NCBI RefSeq assembly: GCF_016859285.1
Contig: NC_053415.1
Location: forward strand, 17,803,001 to 17,867,000
Origin: Xiphias gladius
Lineage: Eukaryota; Chordata; Actinopteri; Istiophoriformes; Xiphiidae
DNA length: 64,000 nucleotides
Direction: 5' to 3'
The position numbers and the translations under genes are program-made. Below, piece by piece: positions 39,475 through 53,379 of this stretch. The notes below the pieces were generated by a model, which was not told the origin of the DNA, ran no database searches, and saw nothing but the letters and a program-made list of their open reading frames with translations. Position 1 is the stretch's first letter, and the number at the start of each line of letters is the position of its first letter.

Positions 39475-42400
39475 CACATACATTCACACATACAGGCTTT
39501 ATTATGGTAGGCATTTTTGTGTCAGGCTGTAGCTCATGGTGCCAGACTGATGTACTCTGCCCTACAAAACCCAAAACGCTGTAACTATATATTTGTTCAA
39601 AACTTCTGAGTCTGACTTTTTCATGTCTGTTTTACCATCCAAAAAATATTATACCACAGAAGTGTATAATTTCATGAAAACCGCATGTTAAATTTGGAGT
39701 ACCTACAAGACTGAGCCAAAAAGCCGAGCTGAACCACAGTAACAGCGCTAGACGGCTAAAACAAGGTGGTGGTTTTCTTGCCTCAGTTTAGCAGGTGTCT
39801 TGCTTGTGTTTAATGCTGTCAGTCACAGCACTTATGGGGAAAATAGTGATGTGAGGTTTGAGATCCGGTTGTGGTTGAAGATTAAAGAGACGAGGCTTCT
39901 CTGAGAAGATGTCAGCAGTAGGATTTGAAGCCTCTAATCTAAAACCAAAGGTCTTGATAGGAAGGTTGGAGGTTTGCATACATGATGCATGTAGGATGTA
40001 TAAATTAGATTAGGGCTGCAAGTAATAAATATTTTCATGATCAAACGCTCAATTTGTTTTAGATTAATCAGTTAATTGTTAATGTCAGAAAAACTTGAAA
40101 AATTACATTTTCTGGTGTCTCAGATCCAAAGTCCTCCAGTTTCTTACTTTCTGACCAACAGATAAAAGTAGTTTACAATGATACCGTATTTACAATCAGA
40201 TAAAAGGGAGAAAAGCAACAAATCCTCACATTTGGGGAGGTATAACAAGCCAATATTTTTAATTTTTGGTTGATAAATTGCTTAAATTACTCAATTATCA
40301 TAATTACTTATTATAATTACTAAAGCTGACTAAATAATTAATTGATTGGCTCATTGTTTTGGCACTAAATAACTTGCAGTATCTGGCAAAATTCAAGCTG
40401 TACCGCAGTAACTTCATTCTATCACAGGGAAAACATCGAACTAGCTGAGACAAGAGCGCTATCGAGTGAAATCTAGCTGGTGACGTAGCCATAGCTAGCA
40501 TTAGCTGAAGCTAAAGCTAGATTTACATGATTCTACCCTAGCTGTTACCTGTAATTGAAAAATATCAGTTTTCATAAACCAACATCTCGATTATTCAGGT
40601 ATTCAGGTTATTCAACAGAACTTAATGAGGTAGCAGTTAAATTTAATCACCTAGCTAAAGTCAAGCTAATGGTAACTAGTTTAGCAGAGTAGCAGTATCG
40701 GGCCTCTCAGATTTTGACTCTAGTAAAGCTCATATAATTTGGTGTAGTTAATACTGCATTCGCGCAATGTCGGCAGATTGGGAAGAACAGGAAAAACACC
40801 ACGTCATTCCGACATGAGAGTGGTCACGCATTAGTCACATCGGCTGAACAGGCTAAATTAGCCACTTTTTATGTTGTGGTGCGTATTTGTGGTAGTTCGT
40901 TACCAAGTGAAACCAGATACAAAGAGTATACACTGTAGATCCTATAAAATTAGCTGAATCGACTGTGTTAGTTGATTGTATCACTGGATTTCATTTTGAT
41001 GTAACTGCCTGCTGTGGTTGCATTTTGTTTGTTGACATGTCTGTGGTTCTTTTCACTAAATTGGGAGAGATAGTCAGTGTCAGAAATTCACATTATCTCT
41101 GACTTGGAATACCAAGTTGAAGGCTGACATGAGCGGTTTTTCCCACTCGTGATTACGATTGAACCGATATGACACGAACACCGCATAAGCAACTTGAATC
41201 AAATATTTAAATGTATTAAATAGGCTCATGTATTAAATTTATTTCAATATAAATAATAGTATGGACAGATTTAGCAAAACAGAGACACATTTAATTTAAT
41301 AATGCATTTCCCCCTGCATTTTTGTGAGTAAATTGTAGGCTATATGGCAAAACAAAATGACAGCATTGCAATATTTCTATCTGTTGGCCAGTTTTCCAGC
41401 TAGTCTGAAAACTTTACACCCCTTTTCTCAACTTCACTGCTTCCGTAGTTTCTGCTCTCCACCCTATTTACATTGTCCACTCCCTTGTATTCTGACAAAC
41501 AAAGAGCTGCACCAGGACAAGTGTTTTGGAGATAACATACATAGTCTGCCTTAAAAACATGAGCCACATTGAATATTATCTTATTAAACCTATTATGATT
41601 TCTGTGATCATCTGCTTTATTATATCCAGATTAACCCTGAGCTGCTGTAACAAAGCTTGTCTGTGCTGCTGCATTGAGTTATGTCTGATCTCTCTTGTGC
41701 CGTGTTTTGTGGGGTTTCCCTCCTTCCCACTCACTGATGCCTCTCTTATCGGAAGCTCTCAAGTGCGTGATGCGTACCCGTTTGGTATGCAGCCTATAGC
41801 CCCGCGCGGCCTCAGAGATCCGTCGCGTCCCTGTTCAATCACGGCCGCAACGAGGCAATCAGTGGGTGCCTGTCCACGCACCAACCCTGCTGCAGATGTG
41901 GGAGGGGAGGAAAAAAACATCCCAAAAGCAGAAATGTAATTTGGAGGCAGTGCTGAGAGGAATCACTCGGTTGAGTAATAGATTGCTGGTCATGGAGCGA
42001 TGCTTCTGTGTTGCCCTCCATAAACCACTAATGTGAATGGACACATGCTTCTGCAGGCGCTCTGAACCTCTGAGGGGTGCAATGGGATGATGGGACACTT
42101 CAACCTAGAAATTAGGCAAAGGCGGAGGTGCACACTTGCACACAGATGGGCTCAAAATAAACCCTCTTATTTGAAATTGCATCATTATCTTATTATTTCC
42201 CAGTACCAGCAGCTCGACCCGTGTGTGATGTGTGGAAAAGTCAACACAGCGGAGTGTACATCATTACCTCGATTCATTGTTTGCAAGTCATGCACATCGA
42301 GGTGTTTAATCATAAATATATTTGAACAGATTAAGGTCATGACATCACTGGGTGAAAGGAATTATTAACAGTTAAACCACATTTCAGTTTTCAGTGAAAT

Positions 42401-44129
42401 TGTGTCACAATTATAAAACAACAACCAAGACAGAAGTCATAACTATTTTGGACACTTCAGGGTTTTGTCGCTTGAACGTAGACACACATTGTCTTTGAGA
42501 ATTTGCTGAAACGACTGATGCTGCCATTTTTCTTGGAAGGAAAGTCTCTGACGGCATATTGACTGGATGAATTTTTGCTGTTCACGTAATAAAAAGCAAG
42601 TAGCGTGTGACCTTTTAAAGGAATAGTTTCTCATTTTAGAAAATACGCTCATTTGCATTCTTAATGAGAGTTGGATGAGATGGCTCTAAGCAGTTTCAAA
42701 TTGTTGTTTTTACACTTGGTTTAGGTACAGATTAAACAAGATACAACATGTTAATTAGTGAATACTACCTGTTAATAAAGCCAGTAGTTACAGCTAATCC
42801 TTCATAAATGGTGCCTTATTAGAAAGTGGTATTGAGGAAGCACCTAATTGAAGACTCCAAGGTTCTGCAGCATCTCTGAACTTTAAAAAGACACTTGCGT
42901 GATAATTCAGTAATTGTATCTGGCTTTGCCGAAACACAGATCAGGATGCCCTTTCTGTCAAAATGCTCTGCGCTCTAAATATTGGCTGCTGCGTGCTGTT
43001 TATTTGACAGATGCAGTTGTTTTGATGCATTGCCAGGATTTTCCTAACGCGTGGGATGCTGAGAGCTGTCATGTAGAACTGAAAGTGTTTTGTTCTTTAG
43101 AGTTTTATTTTCACAAGTAGCGTATTTGAGTGAATGTCGTGGCCACCTGAAATTGACTCACCAACCATGATCCTGAGCAAATAAACTCCTTTGACATCTG
43201 AAAGGAGAAAAAATGAGTGAAAAGAAAGATCTAAAGTCTGGCTACTGATACTTTTTATTTTTTTACATAATACCTTAGATCGATGCAATAAAATGCTTTT
43301 AAAAACTAGGAGTGCTTTAAATATGGAGGACTCAAGGTCCACCTGTATAAAACAGGAGTTTTTTTATCTTCTCTGAAAGATGTTTATTCATCGATCTGTC
43401 CTGGAGGCTCAGTCAGCCCAGACACCCATCTGTCTTCCAAACACAGAATTTCATTGTGCAATCTGTCTGCTTAATGTTTCAGCTACGCTAAAGTAAAGTG
43501 TAATAAAACAGAAAAGACACAGGGCTAATCTAAAAAAAATCATAATCAATTAGCATCCACTCAGCCTTAGATTCCACATGTTGTTCAGATGTTACACTGA
43601 TTAATGGTAACACTGCTCTAAACACGCACACACATGCACATACACTCTCAGAGGATTCTCCATTAGCCGGTAGCGGTTTGAAAAGACAAAGCACGGTAAA
43701 ATGTGGCAGGCAAGCAGCAGTTTGACTGGACTGGGATGCTATGAAATATTCAGACATGTTGGTGAAAAGAGGGGGAGCTCTCTCTCTCTGTGAAGAAGCA
43801 GCAGCAGCAGCAGCAGCAGCAGCAGAGACCACGGCTGGAACTGGGTTAATAAGCTCCAACCTCGATCTGAAAACCTCTCATCTCTTGTTCTTTAAGTGTT
43901 CATAGTAACAGCACGTTTTCCCCAAAGGTGCATGTCATAAAAGATCAAAAACACACATAATCCTTATTTTTTCATCTTAACTTTATCTATTAATAATTTC
44001 TAGCAGAGTTCCTAAAAGATCCCTTTCCCTCCGTCTTTTTTTTTTTCTTCGGGGGAATGACTACTAAAGTAAAAGTAAAGCTTTGGTAATGATTTGGTTC
44101 CCTAAGGCTAGAGATTTCAGATACTCTGC

Positions 44130-44130
<1 letters not shown>
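38430..44130. other. dynlt3-sytl5 interval, middle part; no gene seen
   Basis: GT run at 39446-39474, family D copy at 40015-40370, one half of an inverted dispersed repeat pair at 40745-40830, and a (GCA)9 run at 43798-43824. No coding exon was recognised on either strand. Confidence 0.5.
43798..43824. repeat. (GCA)9 trinucleotide repeat
   Basis: Nine uninterrupted units; no supported coding context. Confidence 0.9.

Positions 44131-44131
<1 letters not shown>

Positions 44132-44217
<86 letters not shown>
44132..44217. repeat. (GT)n microsatellite, about 43 units
   Basis: Uninterrupted GT run. Confidence 0.97.
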
Positions 44218-44218
<1 letters not shown>

Positions 44219-47200
44219 ATCCAACAACCAGACTGCCTGCACTTGAGCCATCTCACAGTTTCTATCATAAGCCTAAACAGAGCCAGATCTGTGGCGTAGA
44301 CAGCAAACTCTGGCTTGAAATCTGGACCATTTTCACTGCAGTTTTGGCAGAATAAATTAGCCTGTTCCACATGCCAGACATGGGAAGAGCTGATGATAGT
44401 GAAAATTGAGGGAACAAGGGTCAACGCTTGTCTCTGGCATCTCCATCACCTGTCTCATAGAAGCTCTTGTCCTCTGTGTAATTAATCACGTTAAGAAACA
44501 AACTGATTTGTAGAGAGTGCAGATGTTGATGGATAGGGAGAAGAGAGGGAGAGTTACAATACATAGGTATTCAGAATTTGCATTGGAGTTGCGTCGATTT
44601 TTACTGAAGCGTACGTAGGAACATAAGAATAACAAAGAGAGAAAGAAGTGGATAATTATTTAGATTTGTGTGTATGTTATTTTGAGAAGATAATTATTAT
44701 CTTTACTGCATGATTTTCCTTTACTGGTATCATCAGGTTCACATTTAATGCAACAAGGTTGTGATATTATGAAGAATACAGCTGTGACAACAATGAATGA
44801 ATGAAAATGCAGAGCCTTGTACTAAAGGCACACTTTACAGTAAAGAGGCTGAATCCTCTGCACTGTGGATGTTTTTTAGTCGTGCTAGTGGCATGGATCT
44901 AGAGATGGTTTTGTCATGTGATTGCTCCTCCACGCTTGTACACGTAAAATAGCTTGATTTCAACTGGATTGATTGCCATGAAATTTGGTACAGTCCTTCA
45001 TTTTCTTCATTTTAGCATTTTCTCAAATACATTTGCTCTTAATCAAATTATAAACAAATTGTCAGCGTTATATCAGCTTGAATATTTAAACTGCTAAAAA
45101 AAATGTGACACGAGGCACTTACACAATCCAGGGCCACAAAAATTAGTAAAAATGCGGGAAGAGTGTTCTTATCGTTTCAGATTAAAAATTTGCACTAAAC
45201 TCAGTTATCACAGTTATCAGAAAGTACTTGCTGCAAAGGTCATCTGAGGCCTTTGGACCCCCTATGGGTCTGCGGCCCCAGGACAGTTTAACCCGGTCAG
45301 TAATCCAACCATACTCGCAGTGTGAACTGTGATAAATCCGGTGATTTCCTGACTTGTCATCCAGCGCCATCATCAGGACAAAATTGTAAGTTTATGACCA
45401 AATACCTGCAAAACTAATGACGTTCCCATCCAGCTGTACTTTGTGTTTAGTGCTAATTAGCGATGCTAATGGAACGTTTGTGTCATATTGTTTAAAACCC
45501 AATTTACGAGCAGCGGAGTGGAACAAAACCATTCACATCAGCCTCCGGCTTGTAATTCTGAGTCAGAGTTATCTCCCCCTCTGGTGAAAAGAACTGCGGA
45601 CATGTCAACAAACCGTTGGAAAAACAGCTGCAAAATGCACTACCGCTGGCAGTTACATCAAAATAAAATTAATTATTAACATTAATACAATACGTTCAGT
45701 TCATTTTATTGTAGCTATTCTCTTTTTGCATACGGTTTCACTCGGTAACAAACTGCTACAAATACAACACAACAAAGGTGAATAATTTAGGCTATTGTGT
45801 GACTACAAAGTTAGCATTAGGGCTAACCACCTTAGAATAACGCATGAACGCTCTCGAGTGGGAATAAGGGGTATTTTTCCAATTCTTCCCGTACTGCTGA
45901 CATTGCGGGAATGCAGCGCCGCACTAAACTAAGATGGTGAACATGGTAAACATTATACCTGAAAATCATTTTGTTTCTCAGTATGAATGTGAAGCATATG
46001 TGTGGAAATGGTAACAAACCTAAACCTGAACCTTATGTAAAATAAATTCTTTTCCTAGAAGAAGCCATTTAGATTGTGGAAATATTCAGGAAAACATTAG
46101 CTAACAGTGATCACACAATTATTGCTTTGTGTGTTATCTGATAAATGAGGAGGAGAAAAATCTTGAACTTTCTTCTTTTGCATTCCTGTCACACTGAGCT
46201 TTGTTTTAAAATGTGATCTGAGATCAGGGGGGGTGAGAAACAAGGCTTTCAAGGTCACAACATTTAACCTGCATTGAAGTCATCGCTGAGCACCTGGTTT
46301 AAGTGTCTTACCACTTTCCCCTTAAATTCCTGGTCTGCTTTTCTCTTCCTGGTAGTCTTTTATTCCATGAGTCACACCCAAAAACACAACACAACACAGC
46401 CAACCAAACCAATCATCCATTTTCTGTCTCCGGCTCTGTGCTTCCTCTGCTGGTCTGTTTGGAGGAGTGGCAGCCTTTTCCTGAGCCCATGCTGCCCTTT
46501 TCCTCTTAATTAGCGGGTGAAATGACACAAACAACCTATCAATGCGAGGACAATAAGCAGCATACAGATAAGAATAATGCAGGGGAGTTCACTGAGGGTG
46601 AAAGTAGGCAAGCAGAAAGAAGAAGGAGGAACGCTGCGAGTATAAGAGAGGACAGCTGACAGAGGGCTCTGGATAAGGTTTTTAGAGGCACCAACTCTGT
46701 TGGTTTGTTTTTCCCATTTTATGCTCCATTGAGCCCTGCAGGAAACTGCAGGCCTGCAGGCTTGATGGGTCATTCCTGACAGCAACTCCTCAGAGAGCTG
46801 TAATGTTACGGAGACAATGACATGTGCTCCATGGCTGTAAAGGCAGCATTTTAAATGTTAGTCATGGTTCGGCGGGAACTACTTTAAAAAATAGTTTTGG
46901 TCAAATACGGAGGCAAGTACGCTGAAAAGCAACCCTGAAACGCAGTGGTGGAGGAAATACTCAGATTATTTACTAAAATAAAACTAACAATACTGCAATA
47001 TATAAATACATTTATTCATGTATTATTAGAAAAATGTATGTAAAGTATCAAATTGCAGAAAATTGGCCACTTTGAGTGTTATACTATTTTATATTATGTA
47101 ATGAAAGTATTACTGCTGATGTATTAAGTAGCATTTTTATGTCGTAGCTATTTTATGTTGTGACCATTTCACGTCTGTGAACAGTGAACAGTGTCGGTTT

Positions 47201-48388
47201 GCAATGTGTGTAAGCCATCAGTGCTTTGCTCCTTCCCCGAGAGGAGAAAATTACTATCGTCACTCCCTACTGCCTGCTCTCCTGAGCTTGGCATTTCCTC
47301 GTGTGGAGTGAAGAGTTCAGAGCCCAGACGCCAAACGTCAATGCTGTACATATTCTACATCCGCATGAAATCTATTACACGAGAGTTGGCGAGCAGAAAT
47401 ATTTGTGTAAGGACTGAGAAAAGAGGTTTTAAAGCTACAGCATGTAACTTTTTTCTCAGATCTTTCAGTTGAAACGTATCTTAAAGTGGAGAGGTGCTGT
47501 CAAAGGCCTCTGTGACACATAATCCTGGAACAGGCAGCAGTGCAGAGATACTCCAGAGATACTCCCTTTCTAAAGTTTTTGAGCGAGGTGGAGATGAGAA
47601 AGTAAGTAGGGCTTGAAGTTCTCTATCCATCTCTTTTCTTTTTAATTCTCCACATAATTGTCTCTTTTCATATATACAAAAGAGTGCAACACCACGAATG
47701 CCTTTGCAGAGAGACCGTCAGAAAGCGTGTGATGTTATCCCCATTTGAGTGTCTATCGTGTCTCACCTCTCTCTATGGTGGAAGTGTTTTCACCTTCGTC
47801 ATTCAGAACAGCCATAAGCACAGATGTGAACTGGTTTATTTCAAACTATACCCCATCCTTCACAAACTTATCCCTTTCTCCTTTGGTAACACTCATCCCC
47901 AATCGGAACATGAAAATTTGTAGGCAGTCAATTTAGAGATTAGATCAGAGGACTGGCTGCTGATCTGGTGGAATCTGTCTTTCTTTTAGCTGCAATTTGA
48001 CATCCCCGCCCTCCCTGTAGACTCATAATCAGATACAAAAGGCCAAATCTGACAAGGACAGAATGCTAGTTACCGTTATGTAAAGTGTCAGGCTTGACGG
48101 GAGTGAGTTATTCATATCAGTGTCTAATGTCACTTCGTTACCTTTGAGCCGACCGAGTAATTAATGTCTCAAGTTGGATTCTGACCGACAGACAATGTTG
48201 GGCTGTGTTTCAGCAGAGTTACTGACATGCAGAGAGTCTGGAGGATGGGGAAGAGTGACGTGAATATTTGCAGACAGATTCTCGATTGATTGGCAGTGAC
48301 ATGGACAGTGTGTCTGACAGGTCTCCAGGCAGGGGAAGGGGGTCATTAGTGCACTGCAGTGGTGCGGATATGTTATCTGCCCCGAGGG
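44218..48388. other. dynlt3-sytl5 interval; no gene seen
   Basis: A family A fragment at about 44950-45005, the second half of the inverted repeat pair at about 45838-45915, and a family C start at 46943. The stretch at about 46500-46800 is not obviously repetitive and not coding. Confidence 0.45.
46943..47160. repeat. Partial family C element
   Basis: Opens 'cagtggtggaggaaatactc' at 46943 and stays AT-rich to about 47160; no inverted right end found. Confidence 0.5.
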
Positions 48389-48415
48389 GTGTGTGTGTGT
48401 GTGCGTGTGTGTGCG

Positions 48416-48451
<36 letters not shown>
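48389..48451. repeat. (GT)n microsatellite, interrupted
   Basis: GT run with GC and TT interruptions, followed by a purine-rich GA tract to about 48480. Confidence 0.9.
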
Positions 48452-48453
<2 letters not shown>

Positions 48454-48480
48454 AGAGAAAGAGAAAGAGAGACAGAGAGG

Positions 48481-50946
48481 TCACCACTTCACGACTTGAA
48501 TGTGAAGTACGAGCATGCAGGAATAGTTTCCACTCTGACAAAAATGTCATGTATCATTGAATGAGCTGTTTCTTTCATTCCTCGCCCAAACCCGTCCAGC
48601 CTCTCTTCCCAGAAACCTCTCCAGTCTCCTGAAGCAAGCCAGATCTCATCTTGAGCTTTCTGTGAAGACGATGGCTGCCTATTGATTTCACCTCGCTGTG
48701 AACACGGGAACACATCCGATCTCAGGAAGTGGATTACACGCAGGGAGATACAGAGCTGAGATAGCAGGATAAATGTTATTTGCTTCATTTCCTTTAAGTT
48801 GAGATAAGCTGGGCGAGATGGAAACTGTTTTGAGATACAACAACATGCATATCGAACGTTGTCAGAATCTGCAGAGCCCGCTGTTGTAAAAGACACAAAG
48901 CATGAAAAAGATACAATGTGTTTGCTTTTTATAGGGCTCTTTATAAAGAGCACTTCAGTCTGTTGACACACTGTTGTAGACTCACTATTGTGAATTTGAT
49001 TGGTCTGACTCTCTGGGTTTTATGTGCAGAAATCTATCTCAAGAGCTTTGTGCTTCATCTCGTCCTCTTACTTAGAAAAGCAATTGAATTTTATGTCTTC
49101 TGAGTGTTGCTGTACTTTGATCATCACTACATTGATCGTCATGATGTTTCCCCCTGGATGTGCTCCTTGAATAAATAAGTTAGACCATTTAACACTCTGC
49201 CTGGGTTTAAAGTCCACTTTGTTCTGCTGCCTTGTATGATTTTTTTTCACAAGAGGCAATGAACAAGTAGTGGTCGCGTTTATCCTGAAGAATTCACGTC
49301 TACGTATGGAAATTACAGTAAATATGGTGTTCGGTTTGACTTGCGCATGAAAACACAGGGATCCCAAAGTTGTTCCAGTACTTTATTTGTGTGGGAATTA
49401 ATTTCAGAAGGGGGATTTTGTCTTTGCATGACAAGGAAAATATTACAAATCAGAACACTAACATTAAACAAAGGATTATATTAGTAAAAGTACATCAGGT
49501 CATCAATACTTTCACTTACATCCATTAATGCATCAGTACTCTTGGCTTCGGGTGTATTTTTTGTTCTCTTGCAGGCCTCACAAAAAGGCCAATTTTAAAA
49601 TACACCATGTCACCTTTGGGACACTTTAGCATTTGGTAGCGCTCCTTTAGGTGTGTTTCGGTCTGACTCAATCTTCACACTACCTTGACAAATTACTCAT
49701 TGTTTGAAAGCTCTGTCTCCTGATTTTATCTTTACAAAGCGGTTTAGGATCCCCACATCACTGCAACTCCAAGTCCAAAAAGTTGAGTAGTTTTATCTTT
49801 TGAGGCTTGATTGAGCCAAAAATGTGGGGAAATCAATATTTGTATTTTAACAGTGCATCAAAATGTCTGTGTAATGTGAAAGGTGTCGCTTGTAGTGATG
49901 AACGGACAGAGAATTATCACCGACTGCAGTTCCTCTCAGTTCTACGGAGAGTTTTAGTGTCTTTCAGCTTTTGTCCTTCTTACACAGGATCAGTCTTTGT
50001 TCACCACTAAAACAATGTCATGAGGGAAAAGACTGACAGGCCTACGGGGTGAGGTTTATATGCTCAGGGGTGTCTGAACATGAGGATCATGTGGAATTGA
50101 TGATAGAAGTTTTGATGATAGAACAGTGTTTTGAGGGTTGAAAATTCTTAGATATCTTATATTTTTCTTATCATCAACAATTCCCATAACAAAACCAGAA
50201 GCAACAATGTGTTCGTCTGTCCCTCAACACTTTCTGTCACAAACATATAATTTCATTTTTTAAAAGACTAAATCATTTAATGAAGTAAGTAGGCACTGTA
50301 ATGTTAATCAAAAAGGATGAAGTAGTGTAGTGTGTTGTTGGGGACTATTTTTACCTCTGGATTGACACACATTAGATATTTATGCAGCAAGATGCTGTAT
50401 GTGGGATTTACTTAAAATAAACTATAGTGCACATGTTCATAATGAAGGACCATGTCAGCCTGTACAAATGTGTATTTTAAAAAGTTTTTGGATTTTTGTG
50501 GCGCTCTATGGCTCACAGTAATAAGATACAGACGGGTGACGAATTAAAATAAAAACCTAGCATTGGTATTTTTTTTACCTCTTTAACCACTTCCACATTA
50601 TCCAGCACTGAGTTGGATACAGTGGAACTTTCAGGAGGTTTCCCAGTTGTAATCACAATTTGGATGTTGATGTGATGAGAACATACAAGTCAGAAAGTGG
50701 TCATTAAGGCGACACCCATATGGCTTGAATGTGGCAAATGCATGGATGATGGGTGGTGATTAAAGATGTAGAGGAGGTACCTAGAGTCTACAAAACAGCC
50801 CCTACTTGTTATAGCAGATAATACAGAGATGGAGTATATGTTATATTCTCTGGTGTGTGCCATGGTACTGGTGTAAGCAGCTCTGAAGTGTGTCATTATT
50901 GACCTGTATTGATGAATAATTAATCCTTTCCACACGTAGAGCACAC

Positions 50947-50948
<2 letters not shown>
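48481..50948. other. dynlt3-sytl5 interval; no gene seen
   Basis: Mostly non-repetitive by eye; no exon with recognisable protein similarity. Confidence 0.45.

Positions 50949-51040
<92 letters not shown>
50949..51040. repeat. (GT)n microsatellite, about 46 units
   Basis: The longest uninterrupted GT run in the window. Confidence 0.97.
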
Positions 51041-51042
<2 letters not shown>

Positions 51043-52684
51043 TCTGGCTGCAGCCGGCAGAAGGAGGTCTCTGGCTGAGTAGAAGCGACCTGCTGTTTAA
51101 TGGTCACCAGAGACGCTCTCTGCCACTCATCATCACCGTCGACTGCATTTGTGTCAAATGAATGATTCAAGAAGAAAGCATGCGGCATCCTGTGAACTAC
51201 CACAGGGGGAATTTAGGGGTTATACATTAAAACAAAAGAAAAGAGCCACAGCGCATTAAAGGCTGCAGGTTCCACCAACTTTTATCCTGAAGAAAACCAT
51301 CTATGCAGATTAATGGTTAACACACTCATGCCGCTGTCTGTTCCATGCAGCGTGCAATTTGTATAATTTATTAATGATCTGGACTGCTCTTCATAGCCCT
51401 CCCTCTAAGCATTGTGTGGTAGTGTACATGCTAGACGACGTAGCGCCGGGGGAAATTATCTGGAAAAACCTTGTCGTCCCAGGAGATAAAGAATCTGCTG
51501 ATACAAGTTGAAGGAGCTACTTTATGATTTCTTCTCTATCTTTGAGGCAGAAAAGAGATCTCTCAAGTTAAAGATCCGTGCTGCTCCTTGCTGAAATAAC
51601 AAGGCTAAAAGTCGAAGCTAATGAAGTTTCAAGTTGAAGAGAACGGGGATGACCCAATTTCAGAAAAAAAAAAAAAAAACACCAGATACTGAATAATGTT
51701 CTCTCGACCTCACTCGTCCCACTTTAACCATCTCATAGAAAGGTTTTGTAACTGCATTCATGCAGAGTAAAAAGGTGTGTGATACATTCAGAGCTTCTGC
51801 ACCAATTGCTGCCCTGCTGCTGAGGAGAGTAAAAGAGTGAACAAGAGGAAGAAATGAGCTGAGCAGAGTGCAGGATGCTGAAAATGAAGACAATCTTAGG
51901 GCAAAATGAACAGGTATATCTAGGGCTGGTGATATTTCAATATTATCATTTATCAAATTGCAGCGAAATCATATTTCAATAAAAGTCTTATCAAGGTGTC
52001 ACGATACACATTTCTACTGTCCAAATTGATTATTCTGAGCGAGCTGTAATTTAAAACTGGCAACATTAAATTGCAAGACTATGACCCTGTTTACACCTGG
52101 CATTAACATGCACCCTAGGTGATCCGAACGCAAGTGGACAGGCGAGACACATCGCCATTTACACCTGTGTCTATCATGCGTCTCCAAAGTGTCCAGCTGA
52201 CCACTTGTGCTCGGATTTCGTTGCAGCCTATGTCACGTCCATCATCGCAAACGTCCTGGTTACGATAGGAGTCGTCTGGTTTTACTTGGACTGAAACATT
52301 CGCCCAAATGGAAATCAGGCATCTAGTTTCACCTGCACTCCAGCCACGTACATCAGTGCTTCTCTTGATTTTTTTTTCAAGCGGCGCGGCGCACCGTCTC
52401 CAAAACAACCACCACATCCTGCACTGATGATGTATTTGTTTTATATCCTGTTATGTCCTTGGGATGCATCAGGATGCATTAGCATTTACACTACGAAAGA
52501 TATGTGGTCAAGTGCGTTTGCGTTACCAACTTAATCCAACAAATCAGTTAATGCAGGTTTAACCAAATAATAAGATTATAATAAGATTATAAAAGGGCAG
52601 ATATCTTTATTTCTACGTATTTAGGTTAGATACTGTGTGGATGACTTAGATATTGGTGTGTAACAGATTTTATCTATTGGGTCG

Positions 52685-53360
52685 ATAGAGTCAGTTCACT
52701 GACTCTTGTCCATCCGGCAGGTTCTCATCTCTGCAGAGGACTTCTGAGGCTCTGTTAGACTGACCGATGGGTTCTTGGTCATCTCCCTGACCGAGGCCTT
52801 TCCTGCCTGGTTACTCAGTTGGGCAAAACGGCTAACTCTAGGAAGAGTCCCGGTGGTTCCAAACTTCCTCCATTTCACAGTTATTGACGCCACTGTGTTC
52901 CTGGGAACACTCAAAGCTTTAGAAATAGTTTTATACCCTTGCCCGGATCTATGCCTCACCACAAGTGTATCTCAGAGGTCAACAGAGAGCTTCTTGGACC
53001 TCATGACTTTTTGTACTGACGTGCAGTGTGAATTGTGGGAATTAATATACACAGGTGTGGGTCTTTCTAAACGATGTCCTGTCAGTTCAATTTTCCACAG
53101 GGGGACTCCAGTCGAGATCTAGACACATGTGAAGGAAAATGAAAGCGAACAGAATGAACCTGACCACAGCCGGGAGTGCCACAGCAAAGGGCCTGAATAC
53201 TTTCTTAAATGAGAGATTTCAGTTTTTGATTTTTAATAAATTTGCAAAAAAAAATCTAAAAACATGTTTTCACTTTGTCATTATGGGTCATTGAGTGTGG
53301 ATTGATGGACAAAAAAAAGGTGTGCAAAAAGTGAAGGGGTCTGAATACTTTCTGAAGCAC
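52685..53360 (-). mobile_element. Truncated Tc1-like DNA transposon
   Basis: Read on the minus strand from 53360 it starts with a terminal sequence of the 'gaaagtattcagaccccttc' type common in fish Tc1 elements, then a leader, then the transposase N-terminus. Homology stops near 52685, so the DDE domain and right terminus are missing. Different subfamily from the 7.1-8.3 kb relic. Confidence 0.8.
52696..52962 (-). pseudogene. Tc1 transposase N-terminal helix-turn-helix fragment
   Basis: 88 open codons containing RHRSGQGYKTISKALSVPRN and KWRKFGTTGTLPRVSR, the paired-like DNA-binding region of Tc1 transposases. It ends at a stop within degraded sequence; no catalytic domain. Confidence 0.8.
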
Positions 53361-53379
53361 CTATATATGGACATTTGAG

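Noticed and set aside
44083-44424. Cys/Val- or His/Thr-repeat proteins over GT arrays (also at 25435-25700, 48161-48564, 50841-51203)
   Set aside because: These frames are translations of dinucleotide microsatellites, not genes.
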